Positions 1-9,985 of a stretch of DNA of 28,152 nt are shown here, in pieces (the stretch's first letter is position 1; each line of letters begins with the position of its first letter). Source of the stretch: Chara braunii (Eukaryota; Streptophyta; Charophyceae; Charales; Characeae); NCBI GenBank assembly GCA_003427395.1, contig BFEA01000261.1, positions 1,131,301 to 1,159,452 of the forward strand, written 5' to 3'. The position numbers and the translations under genes are program-made. The notes under the pieces are model-generated. The model was not told where the DNA came from. It did no database searches and was given only the letters and a program-made list of their open reading frames with translations.

Positions 1-742
1 AGCAGTCCGGCCAGCCCATGAGCCTCCCCATGAGCCTTGGGTTGAACCGAGGTACCCCCAAGGCAAAATTCCCTCACTAGGCCCTCTTGGATGTACCTGG
101 ACCTCATTTTGGCCAAGTACATGCAGTCCGAGTGGTTGGTACCAACTCGGACAGCCTCTTGGCCTACTCCAGCCTCTTTTTCATTGCTCAAATGCTGCCC
201 CCTAGGGTCCAAATGTCCAAGGGGCAGCAATACTTGAAAGAAAAAGGCCTTGTATGCCTTTTTCTCGATTTTTTCAAATTTCGGTCTCTTTTGAGTAGGC
301 CGGAGCATTTTTCCATGTGGCGGCACATTTTCAGCCTTAGATCTGGCTGAGATCCAAGGCCAGCAATAATCCGAGCTACAACCTAGTAGCCCTTGCGTCA
401 ATTTTGAGCCCCTAAGTCCAGTTTTTCAATTTTTGGTGCATCTGGCTCTCTTTTTGGGCCAAGTGCACTGTTTTGTTATTTTCCCTCTTTTGTTTCTTTC
501 CATTTTGGGCTGCCACCTCATTCCGGAGCTAGCCGTTTTAAGCTGGCCCACAAAAAACGGCTAGTTCCTCTCTACCATGATATCTGATCTCAGATCCATG
601 GTCCAAAAGAAAACCGGTCACTTCCTTTTTGCATTTTCTCTCATTTTCTGCTTTTTAATTCATATTTTATTGAGATATGGCCCCAAGGGCCATATTTCTG
701 CAATCCGGATTGCCCTCCCTCATTCTAGGAGGGATGAGGTCA

Positions 743-1290
743 CTGCTGGGATCTGCCAGTCCCTACTGTGCAGGTCCCAATAGGCCGACACACTCTCCTT
801 CACTTTTTTCCCCCTTTTTGTCTCATTCTCCCTCCTTTTTCTCCCATTTTCCTTTCTTTTTCTTTTATTTATGTTGTGAAAAGTGTCAAACTGTTGTGCA
901 CCCTCTTTCTAGGCCCTAGGGCCTCATTCAAGGTCAGGTTCATGACTGTTATATGACCGTTACATCTCGGATTTCAATAATGGCACCCCCATGCTCCTAG
1001 GGGGCTCCATTTTGTTCCCGTTTGCCCAATTTTGAGCCCCTTCTGGTCCCATTTTCTAAGGGTAGCCTTTTTCTCATGTCGAGCCTCTCAAGGCTCTATT
1101 TTCTTATGCCTTGCTAGTCCGAGATATCCCGGACTGCTGGACAACCTTCCCAACACCCTTATTTCATTTTTCTTTCTCTCATGGCTCTCCCACGTGCTCC
1201 CACTAGTGCTTGCACTAGTGATGCTAATATTTTCCACCGTCTAGATCCTCGATCTCGACGGTGTCGCTTGCACAATTATTCCTTGTGTTT
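743..1290. repeat. Diverged module, copy 1
   Basis: Compared with 2165-2700, the same succession of landmarks appears: a CTGCCAG...CCCTACTG block, a C/T-rich stretch ending near AAGTGTCAA, a fold-back with AGTCCG-type arms, then paired hairpins beginning CACTAGT (about 1201-1220) and ACCGTC (about 1237-1263). Spacing is conserved at about 1.42 kb, but sequence identity is patchy. Inferred to be an old tandem duplication. Confidence 0.5.
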
Positions 1291-2164
1291 GTTCATGGTT
1301 CCCTTGGGACATCCCAATTCCCCGTCATTTTCCTACACACTAGCTCCATTTCTTTGTCCCGCCGGCGATCCCGCCGACGCGTATCCCGTTTTTCCGTTTT
1401 TTATTATTTGGACCCATCTGGTCCCCGACAATATCCCAGACGGCATCCCATTTTTATTTCTTTGGAGCCTATTGCCCTTGGTGGTCCCATCATTTCTATA
1501 TGTGTGCCAATTTTTCTAGACCGTGAGATCTCATCTCACGGTTGCCGTTTATCGTCTTTACTTGCCCCTTGCTGAAATTGCTCCTTTTTAGCCTTTTCCG
1601 GGTTTGCCGTTGCCCATTTCCCTTTGGCCTTGGCATCCTCATGCAGTCTGTAATTTCTCGGACTGCAGTCATGGCTGTTTTCCACACCCACAGCCCCACA
1701 ACTTGTCCCATGTTGAAAAAAAATGAAGCGTTAAATTTTCTAGTGCATCCGGGCCCAATATTGGCTCCGGATGCACTTAGAACATGTGTTTTCTCTCTCT
1801 CATGCAGTCCGTTGCAACTCGGACTGCAATGGGGGTCAATTCCTTAGCCCCAATGCCCCACAACTAGCCCTTACTCAAAAGAAAAAGAAACGGCCGACTC
1901 CCAAGTGCATCCGGCCTTGATTTTGGCTCCGGATGCACCTAAAACATGTGTTTCTCCTCATGCATGTATTCCGTTTTATTCCGGTTGCAAGAGGCTTTGA
2001 TTTTCTTTGATTTTCTCTGCAAAAATCAAAGAAAATCCAAATCCTTTGTAACCACCGTATTCCAGAATAAATCTGGTCATGGATGAATCTCCCCAAGTGA
2101 CCGTTTTTTTACCGTTAAGATTTTTTATTTTTATTTTTTTTATTTTTTCCTCATTTTTTCTTGG

Positions 2165-2700
2165 ACAGTAGGGACCTGCCAGCCCCTACCTATGGCAGTC
2201 CCTACTGACGGCCAACTCACTCACTCCCTCTCACTCTTTTTGTCTTATTCTTCCACATTTTATTTTATTTTCTCTCTTTTTTCTAGCATGCCAAGTGTCA
2301 AGTGGCCATTAAGGCCCTTTTCTAGTCTCTTCCTCTTAGTTTTGGCCCTCTCTATGCCCAAGGTGCAGTCCGTTATTTTTTGGACTGCAATAATGGTCTT
2401 CCCATGTCCATGAGAGCCTCCTTTTACTCCTACATTCCTCCCACAATGGTCCCTCCCACTCCGATTTTCTCCCGGAGGGCTATTTTTCACATGGGGTCTC
2501 ATTTGACTCTATTTTCTTGAGGGAGGCTGATCCGATATTTTTCGGATTGCTCTCATGCCTCCCACTTCAGTTTTCTTTACTTTTCCTTTTCTTTTTGGCC
2601 TCCCTGTTTGTCACCACTAGTACTTGCACTAGTGGTGTTAATATTCTTGGCCGTCAAGATGTCGATCTTGATGGTGCACCTTGCATTTATTATTTTTCCC
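2165..2700. repeat. Diverged module, copy 2
   Basis: Second copy of the module at 743-1290. The paired hairpins are better preserved here: a 9-bp stem at 2613-2621/2628-2636 with loop ACTTGC, and a 10-bp stem at 2651-2660/2665-2674 with loop GTCG and one G-T pair. Confidence 0.5.
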
Positions 2701-2746
2701 TCATGCGGTGTCGCCGTTTCTTTTTGGGACTTACACATATCCCCGC

Positions 2747-2850
2747 CACTTGTCCCGTTGGTGGTCCCGGACACTTTAGTTCCGTCGATGGTCCCCGACA
2801 CTTAGTCCCGTCGGCGGTCCCCGACACTTGGTCCCGTCGGCGGTCCCCGA
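2747..2850. repeat. 26-bp minisatellite, about 4 units
   Basis: Units start at 2747, 2772, 2799 and 2825. The last two are nearly identical 26-mers beginning CACTTRGTCCCGTCGGCGGT; the first two are diverged and 25-27 bp long. Confidence 0.75.
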
Positions 2851-3326
2851 CACATTTCGCCCCAGACGCCATTATTTTTACTTAGTCTCACGTGGCCCCG
2901 GGTGCCTTTCCCCGAGGTGTTTCATGCCCCTTGGGCGTCTTGTCGCCCCATAGCGACCCCTCTCCTTAGTCTTTCCTCGCGCCTTGTGCGTGTCGATCTC
3001 TTTGGTCGCGGACCCCGCTCCGAGGCTCCCATAGGTGGCCCTCACGTTGGATCCTCATTTCTTGGCTTCCCGTGGCTTCTGGCCGCTCATTCCTCGACTT
3101 CCTCATTCCCTTATTGCTGTCGCGCTGCCATTGCTAGTTCAAATGGCTCTTTGGCCTTAGTCTTATTGCATTTCGATGGCCCTCCCGGCCTCCTGCTATG
3201 TTCTATGTGCCCCTGTTCTTGCGCTCGCTTGCTTGCCGCCGCTAGTTCTTTCCTCCTGTGGTTCTCTCCTCAGGGCATCACTCCCTTTTGCGGCCTAATC
3301 CTTTGTCTTTTCTCTCTCCTGCTCCC
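2851..3326. other. No convincing gene
   Basis: C/T-rich sequence continuing from the left. A 159-codon plus-strand frame (2902-3381) is open but leucine/serine/cysteine-rich, runs into the antisense of the LINE, and has no recognisable domain. I regard it as a by-product of composition. Confidence 0.4.
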
Positions 3327-4393
3327 TCACTCCAGATTTCTCTGTTGTGTACAAATTGTCCATATTCGATCTCTCGAGTGATGGGAAGTTATTGGGGACC
3401 CACCAGTCCCGACAACGTGCTCTATGGTTTCAGGAATTGTTCTACTCGGGAAAGCTGATCTACAAAATTTACACCATCTTGAAGCTAATCCTTTCCGTTC
3501 TATAAAGGATTTGTCAATTAGCCAGTCATTTGTTGGAAGACATCTGTGTTTTATTTGCCATTGAAGATAAGCGATTTTGGCTGGTTTGTCTTTGACTGTT
3601 TTGAACCACCTGACTAGCCTCAATTTCTCCTGAGTCCTTACTAATACTGAGGTGTTTTATCCATCTGGCGGATACCCTGTCTTTTAAATTAATTCTTGGA
3701 TGCAGCATTCGGTAGATTGATTTGACTTTTAGCGAATGAATAACCCTTTTATATGATCTGTTGTATCTACCTACTCTTATTTCAGAGCTCCATACCCAAT
3801 TGGCCGGGTCTAATGGTAGTTTAGAGATAGGGCATTCCGGTTTAAAGGCTAACCAAGAGTCTTTCCTTCTGATTACCCTTATTCTGAAAATCTGGTGGGT
3901 TTGGAACCATCGAGTTTCCCCTTGGCCCGTTGGAACGGCGGTATTATTGGATGACAAGGAAAAAATATGTAGGAGGAAATCCCCTTTTTGACCTTGATCA
4001 AGAATTATGTCAATTAACTGGGGCTGAGATTTGATTGCTACCCAGTCATTTATCAATAATTTTGGGTCTCCCCTGAGTATACATATTCATTCAAGTGGGA
4101 TGAGTTCTGTTATCCTTTCTAGTGCATCGGCCGGATGGTGACAATACCGTAGACGCCTCCTTAGTACAGATGGGTCTACCCAATCATTGGTATCACTATC
4201 CCATAGATCATATATCCTCATGGTTCCATTATTTACCCATCATTTCCAAGGCGAGTGCAAACAGTGGACAACGTACCCCTGAGAGTCCCGAATCTACCTA
4301 TTATCAAATAGAGGTTGCTGGCAGACCTCCTCCCAACGCTCTGGTGATAGTTTATCCGTTAGGGAAAATTTCCTCCAGGTTTTTAACATGGTA
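3327..4393 (-). pseudogene. LINE ORF2 C-terminal fragment with zf-RVT-like domain, decayed
   Basis: Minus-strand remnant of a non-LTR retrotransposon polyprotein, 3' of the reverse transcriptase. Reading right to left, a frame with LKTWRKFSLTDKLSPERWEE (about 4385-4325) runs on through WDSDTNDWVDPSVLRRRLRY (about 4200-4150), then the 176-codon frame 4056-3526, then shifts near 3620 into the 98-codon frame 3623-3327. The last frame has WQIKHRCLPTNDWLI, then CKFC and ETIEH, the pattern of the plant-type reverse-transcriptase zinc-binding domain. In-frame TAG and TGA codons and at least one frameshift show it is dead. The other half lies at 6682-7380, beyond the E1 insertion. Confidence 0.75.
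4390..4393. repeat. Target-site duplication GGTA, left of E1
   Basis: GGTA at 4390-4393 repeats at 6682-6685 immediately outside the other end of E1. It is short, but supported by the LINE reading frame that closes when one copy is kept. Confidence 0.65.
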
Positions 4394-4740
4394 TGTGACG
4401 CTCAACCTCACGCCCTGTGCTGCTTTTCGGTCGGAGTGTTTTGGTTTGTGGAAAGGGGTCCGGGAAAAGGCAACAAAGATGGGGTGTGTCAAGGATTTTT
4501 GGAAAATTGAGTGCGGGGACACAGACAGAACTGAAATCCCCCGTGTTGGTCTGACTGTAGCAAGAAAAAGGTCCGTCGCCGCGCAGGTTTTTACGGGAAA
4601 AGAAGACACGCGCGAGACTCGCACCTATGGGAAATTCAATTCAAAAAGTATCGTTGAACTTCCCAACGGGCCGTCGCTCTACGTTTCGAGTGAAAAGGGG
4701 CAGGTACACACATTGTATCCCATTTGCGGATGATGTCCCG

Positions 4741-5180
4741 TCAGCGTTCGCTACACAATTTTGAATCCGACGCGGAGGGCCTCAAACGAGTGGCTCTTTC
4801 CTTATGATCGTCCTCGCCACGTGTGCGGTAGTGGAATCCCTTGGTCTGGTAATGCTCGAAGCGGCGACAATCGCTGCATAAAGTATAAGGCCAATGAGGC
4901 TCCACTGCCGTCCACGGTACGACGATCAATTCGTTAAAGGGTAGTAACAACGAATAGGGCGGGAAGTGTGTATCAATGATAAAAAAACCCACACTGACAA
5001 ATCCAGAATACCGAGTTTCGGGAGGAAACAAATAATGCCCTCCGATCTTTACGACGGCTTCTCATACGTCCCACTCGCATACACGTATCCTTTCCTCGTT
5101 GTACGGGAAAGGGCGCGACAGGGGCACAAAAGTTGGCGCCCGGTCGGATTGGGGCTGTCAATTCACATGGCAGCAAAGAT
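4741..5180 (-). pseudogene. Orphan protein family remnant in E1
   Basis: A 96-codon frame (5031-4741) with VVPWTAVEPHWPY, CSDC, then a charged stretch ending SASDSK, preceded in a readable frame by RVCEWDV near 5070 with one stop. The same motifs in the same order occur in E2 (PWNSIARYWPSPPCEDC, about 8630-8570) and E3 (PWPAIAPYWPNPPCSEC, about 27240-27180; RICEWDL). I do not recognise the family. The paired cysteines suggest possible metal binding (inference). Position near one end of the element, next to the LTR-like end, fits an accessory ORF downstream of pol or a non-autonomous element's only ORF. Confidence 0.6.
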
Positions 5181-6228
5181 AAGCTAAAAACATATCTTAA
5201 TCACACATCACTCCAAGCAATCAAATCATTCAGTCGATCAGCCAATCGTCCATACAATCATGCTATAACAAACCCTCTGACACGCCTCGCCACATGCACA
5301 TACCGAATTGAGAGAAGCAAGGTTATTATAATTCATCCATTACGATATAACGTGACCGGAGGAGAGAGAGAGAGAGTATGGACGCAAACCGAGTGGGAAG
5401 CAATCACAGAATGTCTGGTAACCTTGTCCAGGGAAGTTCTGTCTTAAAAGTCGAGCGACCGGAATTCACACTTGAAGATACAAATTTAGGAACAAGAGAA
5501 AAGGGAGCACTTCTGCCATAAGATTCCACCATAGCCCCAGACCATACACTCACTCACTTCTGACTCGAACCTCGAACATCTCACTTGCACTGACGATCTC
5601 GTCGGTCACGAGCCAATTCCACCATAGCGATCGTCACCCCACCGACTTAGCCTCGGCACGGCCTTACGAGGATCCCACGGTTCGTTGGGCGATCCAGCAT
5701 ACCGAGTGTTCAGACTACAGCCAACTCGTCGGGACTTTTCGACTCGCACCTTCCGTCCTACCATCTAGCCACGACTTCCCGAAAGCGGGCTGATGAGTCG
5801 AGAGAGAGATTTTCGGGAGCGCTTGCGGAATTTATAGCTGTGGAAAAGAAGATAGATGCTAGGAAGGGTTAGGACTGAGACAAGGAGGAGTAGGGGAAGA
5901 CTCAGGGATTGCCCGACGAAAGCCATGTCGATCCCTTATATCCCAGCCGCAGCCAATCAGAATCGTCGTGTATCAGGAATTTCCTTCTTACACGGCGCGT
6001 CTCCTTGACTAGGGGAAGTGAAAGGGGGTCGACAGGGTATTTCGGCGCGGGGATCAGAGCGGGAAGAAGAAGAGCGCGAAAAATAGCGTGAAACGGAACC
6101 AAGATTCAGACGATCAAGAAGGCGCAAGGTCAAAAGAGAGATGGAAAACGGTTACAGAGAGAGAAGGAGCGTGAGCATGAAGAGGAGAGTGTCGAAGGCA
6201 GCGTGGGAAGAGGGGAGGGGAGGCTCGC
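5181..6228. other. E1 interior without recognisable gene
   Basis: Contains a short GA run near 5362 and a purine-rich stretch around 5790-6200. Frames are short. Nothing recognisable on either strand. Confidence 0.5.
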
Positions 6229-6465
6229 ATGCATGGCGCCAACGCGGAGGCAAAAAGGGCACCAAAACAGTTACAGCTATTTCAAATTGAAAAATACCAT
6301 ATCCGCGCGGCAGAGAAGGCGAGGGAGAAAAATCCTATGCCTATTCAGATTCCTACGAAAGTTCCCAAAGCTTTGCAAGACGAGGTTAAAAAAATTCAAG
6401 CGCAAGAAAGGACATGTAAGATTCCGCTTATTCCGAAATTCCTAATTGTCAACCCAAATTCCTAG
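6229..6465 (+). CDS. Small charged ORF inside E1, unknown
   Basis: A 78-codon frame with ATG start, rich in K, Q and E, including YHIRAAEKAREKN and a proline-spaced IQIPTKVPKAL stretch. It reads more like a coiled, charged protein segment than random sequence, but an overlapping frame (6203-6445) is also open. No family recognised. It may be an exon piece captured by the element or chance. Confidence 0.25.
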   Translation: MHGANAEAKRAPKQLQLFQIEKYHIRAAEKAREKNPMPIQIPTKVPKALQDEVKKIQAQERTCKIPLIPKFLIVNPNS

Positions 6466-6610
6466 CGCGCTCGCTAAGGCGCGCGTAATTCCTATGTAAC
6501 TCTCGAATTTGCAAAAGACAAATTTTCAAAAATTGATCCAAGGGTCCCACATATTACATTCATGAAAATACAAAAAGAGGCCTCGTCGGATGGTCACCCA
6601 AAATTTCGAC

Positions 6611-6644
6611 AAAAAGAGAAAAAGGAGGGGAGGGGGGGGGGGGA
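6611..6644 (+). other. Purine tract with G-run near E1 right end
   Basis: A 34-nt all-purine run with 12-13 consecutive G lies about 30 nt inside the right end of E1. In LTR elements a polypurine tract sits just inside the 3' LTR and primes plus-strand synthesis. Here it would imply plus orientation, opposite to the ORF remnant, so the role is uncertain. It may also form a G-quadruplex. Confidence 0.3.
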
Positions 6645-6681
6645 CGGAAGATGGCGCAAGTCTGGGAACTGGTACGTCACA

Positions 6682-7380
6682 GGTAACCCAAAATGGGTCA
6701 TTTTTCAGGTTTTGTCTTAATAGTAAATGCCTGTCTATTTGAGACAGTGGATGTCACAGTAGGATTAGAAATCCCCCTTGGCATTGTCCAAGATCGGTTT
6801 TCCAACCATGAGAGTGGGTCAATTTCTTCAGACGTAAGAGGGGCTAGACGCTTAATTTGCACCAAGGCTAAGGCTGGCCATGGGGTCTGAGGGTTGAATA
6901 ACAATCATTGAAACCATTGAATTGAGAGGGCCTTAGCCTGGATTAAAGGATCAAGAATCCCAAAACCTCCCCCCGCTTTTGCTTGAATAATTGACTGTCA
7001 TGCTACCCTGTTGATAACATTGTTATGTCCATGATTACCCCTCCATAAGAAGGTGGTTAATTGGTGTTGGAGAGACTTAAGGGAATCTTTGTCCATAGAA
7101 CAGATCCCTGACTTATACCAAATAGATGCGAGGATTACATTACTAATTACCATCGACCGACCAAAAATAAACGTATGTTTGTTCTTCCACAACTCTAGTT
7201 TGGTCTGAGCAGGTTCAGTGATCCATTAATTTTGAGTCTTTGGTTTACCTTCAGCTGATAATGAGATCCCTAGCACTCTGATGGGGTTGTCTAAGGATAG
7301 CCACTTTACCCTAGGTAATTCTGGTGGTCTCCCTCCTTGGTGATGGATCCACCATTCAATTGTTTTGCTTCACACCTGAT
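6682..7380 (-). pseudogene. LINE reverse transcriptase C-terminal part, decayed
   Basis: Minus-strand continuation (upstream part) of the LINE split by E1. In one frame it reads KTIEWWIHHQGG, then IRVLGISLSAEGK (the L-G-I of RT motif E), LELWKNKHTFIFGRSMVISN, WYKSG and LTTFLWRGN, the usual order in the thumb and connection region of plant-type LINEs. In-frame stops are TAA (about 7228), TGA (about 7000) and TGA (about 6905). A shift near 6720 leads to the frame that continues into 4393-3327. The YADD catalytic motif is not present; it would lie further upstream. Confidence 0.75.
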
Positions 7381-7500
7381 AGGCGACAGGATCTAGTCCT
7401 CTTTGCTCCAGTGAAGACCTATTTATCAACCAATTATTGGTAGGGAGGCATCTATGAGCAATCTGCCATTATAGAGAAGAAAATTTGGTTGGGTCAGGCC
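7381..7500 (-). pseudogene. Second zf-RVT-like LINE fragment
   Basis: Reads WQIAHRCLPTNNWLINRSSL, closely matching WQIKHRCLPTNDWLI of the fragment at 3327-3623, preceded by a TAA where the relative has Gln. It lies upstream of the RT fragment, the wrong order for one LINE, so it must come from a second copy joined near 7380, where a TGA separates the two readings. Confidence 0.55.
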
Positions 7501-7560
7501 TCCTTTTGGTATTTATGAAAAAATTGATATGTTTAATAACTTTAATTATGTTCATGTCAA

Positions 7561-8160
7561 TGTTAAGGTGTCTGACCCATGAAGGTCGACGGCACAGCGC
7601 TACCGGGGGCGCAGCGCTGCCAGCCTAGTGAGGGACGGTCCAGCGAAGGGACTTGGCGAGGTCGTACGACATAGTAAGTGGCTCGTATGGAGACGCTGGT
7701 GATGGCGCCGCGAGAGGAGAGGTTGGCGATGGCGTCATATGATGGTTCATGGGTAAAGTGTAGTTTTCTCCGCCCTCCAACTACACTGCTTCAAGTGGTG
7801 GACGAATGGTTCTGTCGAGGGCTTGAATCTCTTGTGGTTACTCATCAACGAGTTTGAGGAGGTGTTACCACACCATCCATCAGCTTATTAGGTTGTGGAT
7901 GGCTGTAATGCCTTCGCTACTAGCATCGAGACTGTTGTCGACAACTGAGGCCGCCATAGCTAGCAAGTGGAAGGAAGCTTGGTGTTTCTCTCCCGCAGGT
8001 GGCTAGGTTTGAGTGATGGCAGGTGGTTGAAGGGGATGTGGAGGAAGTTTTTTTAGGAATTCTTTATGGCAGGACGATGTGTCAAAAGAGGATGTTAATG
8101 ATATGAGTTGCTGGGTTTCTTTGTGCTCAGACGGAAGCTGCTTGTTGAAGAGAAAACAGT
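7561..8160 (-). other. Decayed coding-like tract, no identifiable gene
   Basis: Fragments such as AMAASVVDNSLDASSEGITA (about 7965-7905) and EIQALDRTI on the minus strand look protein-derived, but stops and shifts are frequent. It could be a gag-type remnant. No motif secures that. Confidence 0.25.
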
Positions 8161-8960
8161 TGTGACGCCCTAACCTCATGCCCAACGCGACTTCCTGATC
8201 GGAGTAGGATGGGGGCCTGGAAGTGCGAAAAGGGGGTGTGCCAAGGATTTTAGAAAAGCGGGGGTGGAGTCCCAGGTCGGAACTGAGATCTCCTGTGGCG
8301 GGTTTTAGGGACAATGGTGCAAAATGGGGCGCACGGATCGTACCCGACGTTTCGGCCTTCGGGAATGGGGCTATGGCCTCAGCCAGTTGTGTCGCCGTGG
8401 TCGGTCCCTGGTCTGGTGAGTTGGTTGGACACCGTGGTTGTCACGCTGCTGTCGGCTCCGCTCGTTTATAAGCTTCAGAGTCCGACGAGGCGGGTCGTAG
8501 ACGGAGACTGTGCAATCGCTGCTCAATTTCGGTTCGAATTCGTCGGGTAGATCCCGAGGCCCGGCGTGCTTGGTACTGCTAGCAGTCCTCGCACGGTGGG
8601 CTGGGCCAATAGCGAGCTATGGAATTCCACGGTACCATTGTGAGCTGGTGATATGGAAGAAGGAGATGGAATGGTGGGAAGTTGGTGGTAATAACGACGA
8701 AGCTTGGGGATATGTAGTATTGAGTGCTATCCGTATCTGGGTAGTCTGGGCCCCTAGGGTCCCAGGTTATAGCCTAGTGGAAATCCGCTGCGCACAACCG
8801 GCCGTTCTCTGTCAGACAGGGGAATTCCGGGTTTCTCAAGTTTCCCTGTCGTCTGCGTTGTTCGCCTTCCAATACTCGCGATACTCCGGATCCCTCAGGT
8901 TTTCACAATCGGTGATCCAAAAGGGACTCCCTTCGGCCATATCTGGCTAATGAATGCAAT
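8161..8960 (-). mobile_element. Element E2 (relative of E1/E3), left end plus ORF remnant
   Basis: Starts TGTGACGCCC. Positions 8161-8300 align by eye with 26759-26896 (shared blocks CGACTTCCTG, GTGCCAAGGATTTT, GGAGTCCCAGGTCGGAAC, GAGATCTCCTGTG). On the minus strand, PFWITDCENLRDPEYREYW (about 8918-8862) matches E3 PFRVTDRECLRDREFREYW, and PWNSIARYWPSPPCEDC (about 8620-8570) matches the orphan motif, followed at once by TAG. Stops and frame changes lie between, so it is inactive. The right border is not clear; R1 begins at about 9218. Confidence 0.6.
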
Positions 8961-9539
8961 TTCCCACATCCTTACGATAAATTTGAGGTCGGCTCATGCA
9001 CACGCGCGCATGCGCAGCGACTTGGTTTTTCGAGATCGCGGTCGTACGTGAGCGTGCGCACGAGCGGCAGTGAATCAGGCTCGGGTTTCCTATGTCGCGA
9101 TAGCGATTGTATCCTACATGCAACTATCCTACTCATGCTATGTGGGGTGAGATCCAGATGTTTTATTCATATCCATACCATTCACGTGACGAAAAGGAGA
9201 GAAAAGGGGGAAAGGACAATCAACATCTCACATCGTTCTTGGTGGCTTTATGACGATCAAGGATTAATAATAAAAACCCAAACATCCGTGATGGGTGCTT
9301 TCCATCAGATGCAGATGGAGGATAGATTTAGACAAGTATCGCAAAACAAGATCGAGAATCCGAAAAGATCATTAATGAAGAAGAGTTCACACCCATTCAT
9401 GCATACATACGAGGCAAAAGCGACAAAAAAAATTAGAGACGTACAAGGGTCAAAAAAGGCCGCGACAGAAATCGGCCATAGCAGAAGCCAAAATTATATA
9501 GACAAGCAAAAGAAAGAACCTCATCTCGCACCCACAACT

Positions 9540-9540
<1 letters not shown>

Positions 9541-9590
<50 letters not shown>
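9541..9590. repeat. (CT)n microsatellite
   Basis: 25 perfect CT units inside repeat copy R1, matched by a longer array at the equivalent place in R2. Confidence 0.95.
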
Positions 9591-9593
<3 letters not shown>

Positions 9594-9600
9594 CTACACT

Positions 9601-9985
9601 TCCGATGCGTGCAGTCCGTTGCCTCGCATCAACACAGAGTTGTCACCCCGCTTGGTTCGAGCATGCAAGCCAGGTTCGCCCGTGCGCCACAGTCTGTCGC
9701 GGCCCCGCACATCAACCCCGCATACCCGACACCAGCTCGTCGGATCGCCCAACTCTTGCACCTGTCTCTTATACACATCTAGATGTGTATAAGAGACAGG
9801 CACACCCCTGATACCGGCAGTTCGTCGCCGCGTATCAGCACAGAGTTGTCACCCCGCTTGGCTCGAGCATGCAAGCCAGGTTTGCCCGTGCGCCACAGTC
9901 TGTCGCAGCCCCGCACGTCAACCCCGCATACCCGACACCAGCTCGTCGGATCGCCCAACTCTCGCACTCACTTACCTTCCAACCT
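9601..9985. repeat. Duplicated R1 segment around the adapter, probably artefactual
   Basis: The segment left of the adapter (about 9606-9761) and the segment right of it (about 9803-9967) are near-identical, differing by scattered substitutions. R2 has one copy at about 20725-20883. The substitutions suggest two different genomic copies of the repeat were fused by a mate-pair read. Confidence 0.7.
9762..9799. other. Nextera mate-pair junction adapter (assembly contaminant)
   Basis: CTGTCTCTTATACACATCT (9762-9780) is followed directly by its reverse complement (9781-9799). This is the Tn5 mosaic end in the inverted arrangement that forms when Nextera mate-pair fragments are circularised. The flanks repeat each other (CAGAGTTGTCACC at 9635 and again at 9841, offset 206 bp), while R2 carries that segment only once. 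The join is therefore very likely not genomic. Confidence 0.95.

Larger units (their letters stand above)
1..2740. repeat. Pyrimidine-rich non-coding tract with many short hairpins
   Basis: The plus strand is strongly C/T rich and no reading frame looks protein-like. It is studded with short perfect inverted repeats, many with arms built on AGTCCG/CGGACT or ATCCGG/CCGGAT. Examples by arm positions are 126-133/145-152, the 14-bp palindrome 700-713, 1116-1121/1130-1135, 1643-1650/1659-1666, 1803-1811/1820-1828, 1742-1752/1767-1777, 1905-1914/1929-1938, 2364-2371/2382-2389, 2613-2621/2628-2636 and 2651-2660/2665-2674. Loops are 4-15 nt. I cannot name the repeat family. It could be LTR or UTR sequence of an element extending left of the window. 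Confidence 0.6.
4394..6681 (-). mobile_element. Element E1, TGTGACG...CGTCACA ends, inserted in the LINE
   Basis: The element starts with TGTGACG (4394-4400) and ends with CGTCACA (6675-6681), a perfect 7-bp terminal inversion. It is flanked by GGTA at 4390-4393 and 6682-6685. Removing the element plus one GGTA restores an uninterrupted LINE reading, NDPFWVTMLKTWRKF, so both borders are well supported. The left 150 bp resemble the left ends of E2 (8161) and E3 (26759). I could not find a matching long repeat at the right end, so whether it is an LTR element with diverged LTRs or a TIR element is open. Strand follows the ORF remnant. Confidence 0.7.

Noticed and set aside
5775-5815. Plus-strand CTGATGAG near a GAAA box as another hammerhead
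   Set aside because: GAAA and CTGATGA are only five nucleotides apart and no stem II or III can form in the required order.
3327-7500. Alternative genetic code with TAA/TAG as Gln, suggested by a TAA at a Gln position and by TAG/TAA inside protein-like frames
   Set aside because: TGA stops are equally common in the same decayed fragments, frameshifts are present, and the 937-codon RT ORF ends normally. Transition-driven decay explains the pattern.
9594-9967. Short frames around the adapter on both strands
   Set aside because: They translate the Nextera adapter and the duplicated repeat segment.
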